Assembly (NCBI GenBank): GCA_007123695.1
Contig: SLGN01000682.1
Coordinates: forward strand, 1-6,574
Origin: Verrucomicrobiales bacterium
GTDB lineage: Bacteria; Verrucomicrobiota; Verrucomicrobiia; Verrucomicrobiales; DEV007
Length of the DNA: 6,574 bases
Reading direction: 5' to 3'
Shown here: piece after piece, positions 6,319 to 6,574 of the stretch
Position numbering within the stretch: position 1 is the stretch's first letter
Layout: every line of letters starts with the position of its first letter
The notes under the pieces: generated by a model
The model's database searches: none
What the model was told of the DNA's origin: nothing
Seen by the model: only the letters and a program-made list of their open reading frames with translations
Made by a program: the position numbers and the translations under genes

Positions 6319-6574
6319 ATGCGCCAGCCCACCAACAAAGAACGGATCGAGGCTCTGATGCGGTCGCTGGGAGCGGCGGCTTCGAGCGAGGGCACGATCT
6401 ATTTCACCGGCGGGGTCTGCGCCGTGCTGTTCGGCTGGCGCGAGCAGACGATCGACGTAGACCTGAAGGCGGATCCCGAGCCTCACGGATTCTTCGAGTG
6501 CCTGCCCGGCCTTAAGGACAGGCTGGACATCAATATCGAGCTGGCTTCCCCGGACCTCTTCATTCCCGCTTTGC
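6319..6574 (+). CDS. Nucleotidyltransferase-fold protein, N-terminal part (runs off right edge)
   Basis: The first 85 codons of a gene cut by the window edge, starting at ATG 6319. No ATG, GTG or TTG lies upstream in frame before a stop at 6244-6246. After a short helix (NKERIEALMRSLG) comes TIYFTGGVCAVLFGW (26-40) and TIDVDLK (44-50). This gives the GG-x(n)-DxD signature of the DNA polymerase beta-like nucleotidyltransferase superfamily, with G31, G32, D46 and D48 as expected metal and nucleotide residues. LDINIELASPDLFIP (69-83) supplies a likely third acidic position. This pattern is typical of the small nucleotidyltransferases in AbiEii/DUF6036-like and MNT-type toxin-antitoxin or abortive-infection loci (family knowledge). 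Function here is inferred only from the fold; the target and partner are unknown. No Shine-Dalgarno is seen in front. Confidence 0.8.
   Translation, partial: MRQPTNKERIEALMRSLGAAASSEGTIYFTGGVCAVLFGWREQTIDVDLKADPEPHGFFECLPGLKDRLDINIELASPDLFIPAL

Noticed and set aside
5635..6486. Minus-strand 283-codon open frame
   Set aside because: It is antisense to two plus-strand genes, one with a clear nucleotidyltransferase signature, and its product is His/Pro/Arg-rich without motifs.

Overview
The window is GC-rich, with the high third-position GC expected of a GC-rich bacterium. The organism is probably a member of the PVC group, most plausibly Verrucomicrobiota. This rests on a secreted FG-GAP/VCBS plus sialidase-fold protein, intergenic DNA built from short degenerate repeats (a CGTTCCTTGCG-type repeat, a GAACGGT heptamer array, facing GTGG-headed hairpins) and weak or absent Shine-Dalgarno sites. 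That placement is inference; no rRNA or other marker gene is present.

Layout. On the minus strand, read right to left: (1) a large exported protein of 917 residues starting at 5314, with a signal peptide, nine FG-GAP/VCBS calcium-loop repeats and a C-terminal BNR/Asp-box sialidase-like domain. It is cut by an in-frame amber codon at 2561-2563, but the missing family C-terminus continues in the same frame to a natural stop at 2327. (2) A 449-bp gap (1878-2326) with two 54-bp direct repeats and an inverted repeat. (3) A complete 512-residue AMP-forming acyl-CoA ligase (339-1877). (4) After 29 bp, the N-terminal 103 codons of a GNAT-like acyltransferase that runs off the left edge. Genes 3 and 4 look like a small operon for activating and transferring an acyl group.

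On the plus strand: a divergent 177-residue conserved-looking protein of unknown function (5656-6189), then the start of a nucleotidyltransferase-fold protein (6319 to the right edge) of the kind found in toxin-antitoxin and abortive-infection loci. The divergent gap (5315-5655) is filled with repeats: a heptanucleotide array, an outward-headed pair of GTGG hairpins resembling a REP/BIME element, and a short resumption of the heptamers.

The most informative points are the single nonsense codon that separates the sialidase domain from an otherwise intact C-terminus, and the hairpin pair, whose four differences are exactly two compensatory base-pair changes. No complete novel system is evident; the two edge genes are truncated, so their partners cannot be seen.
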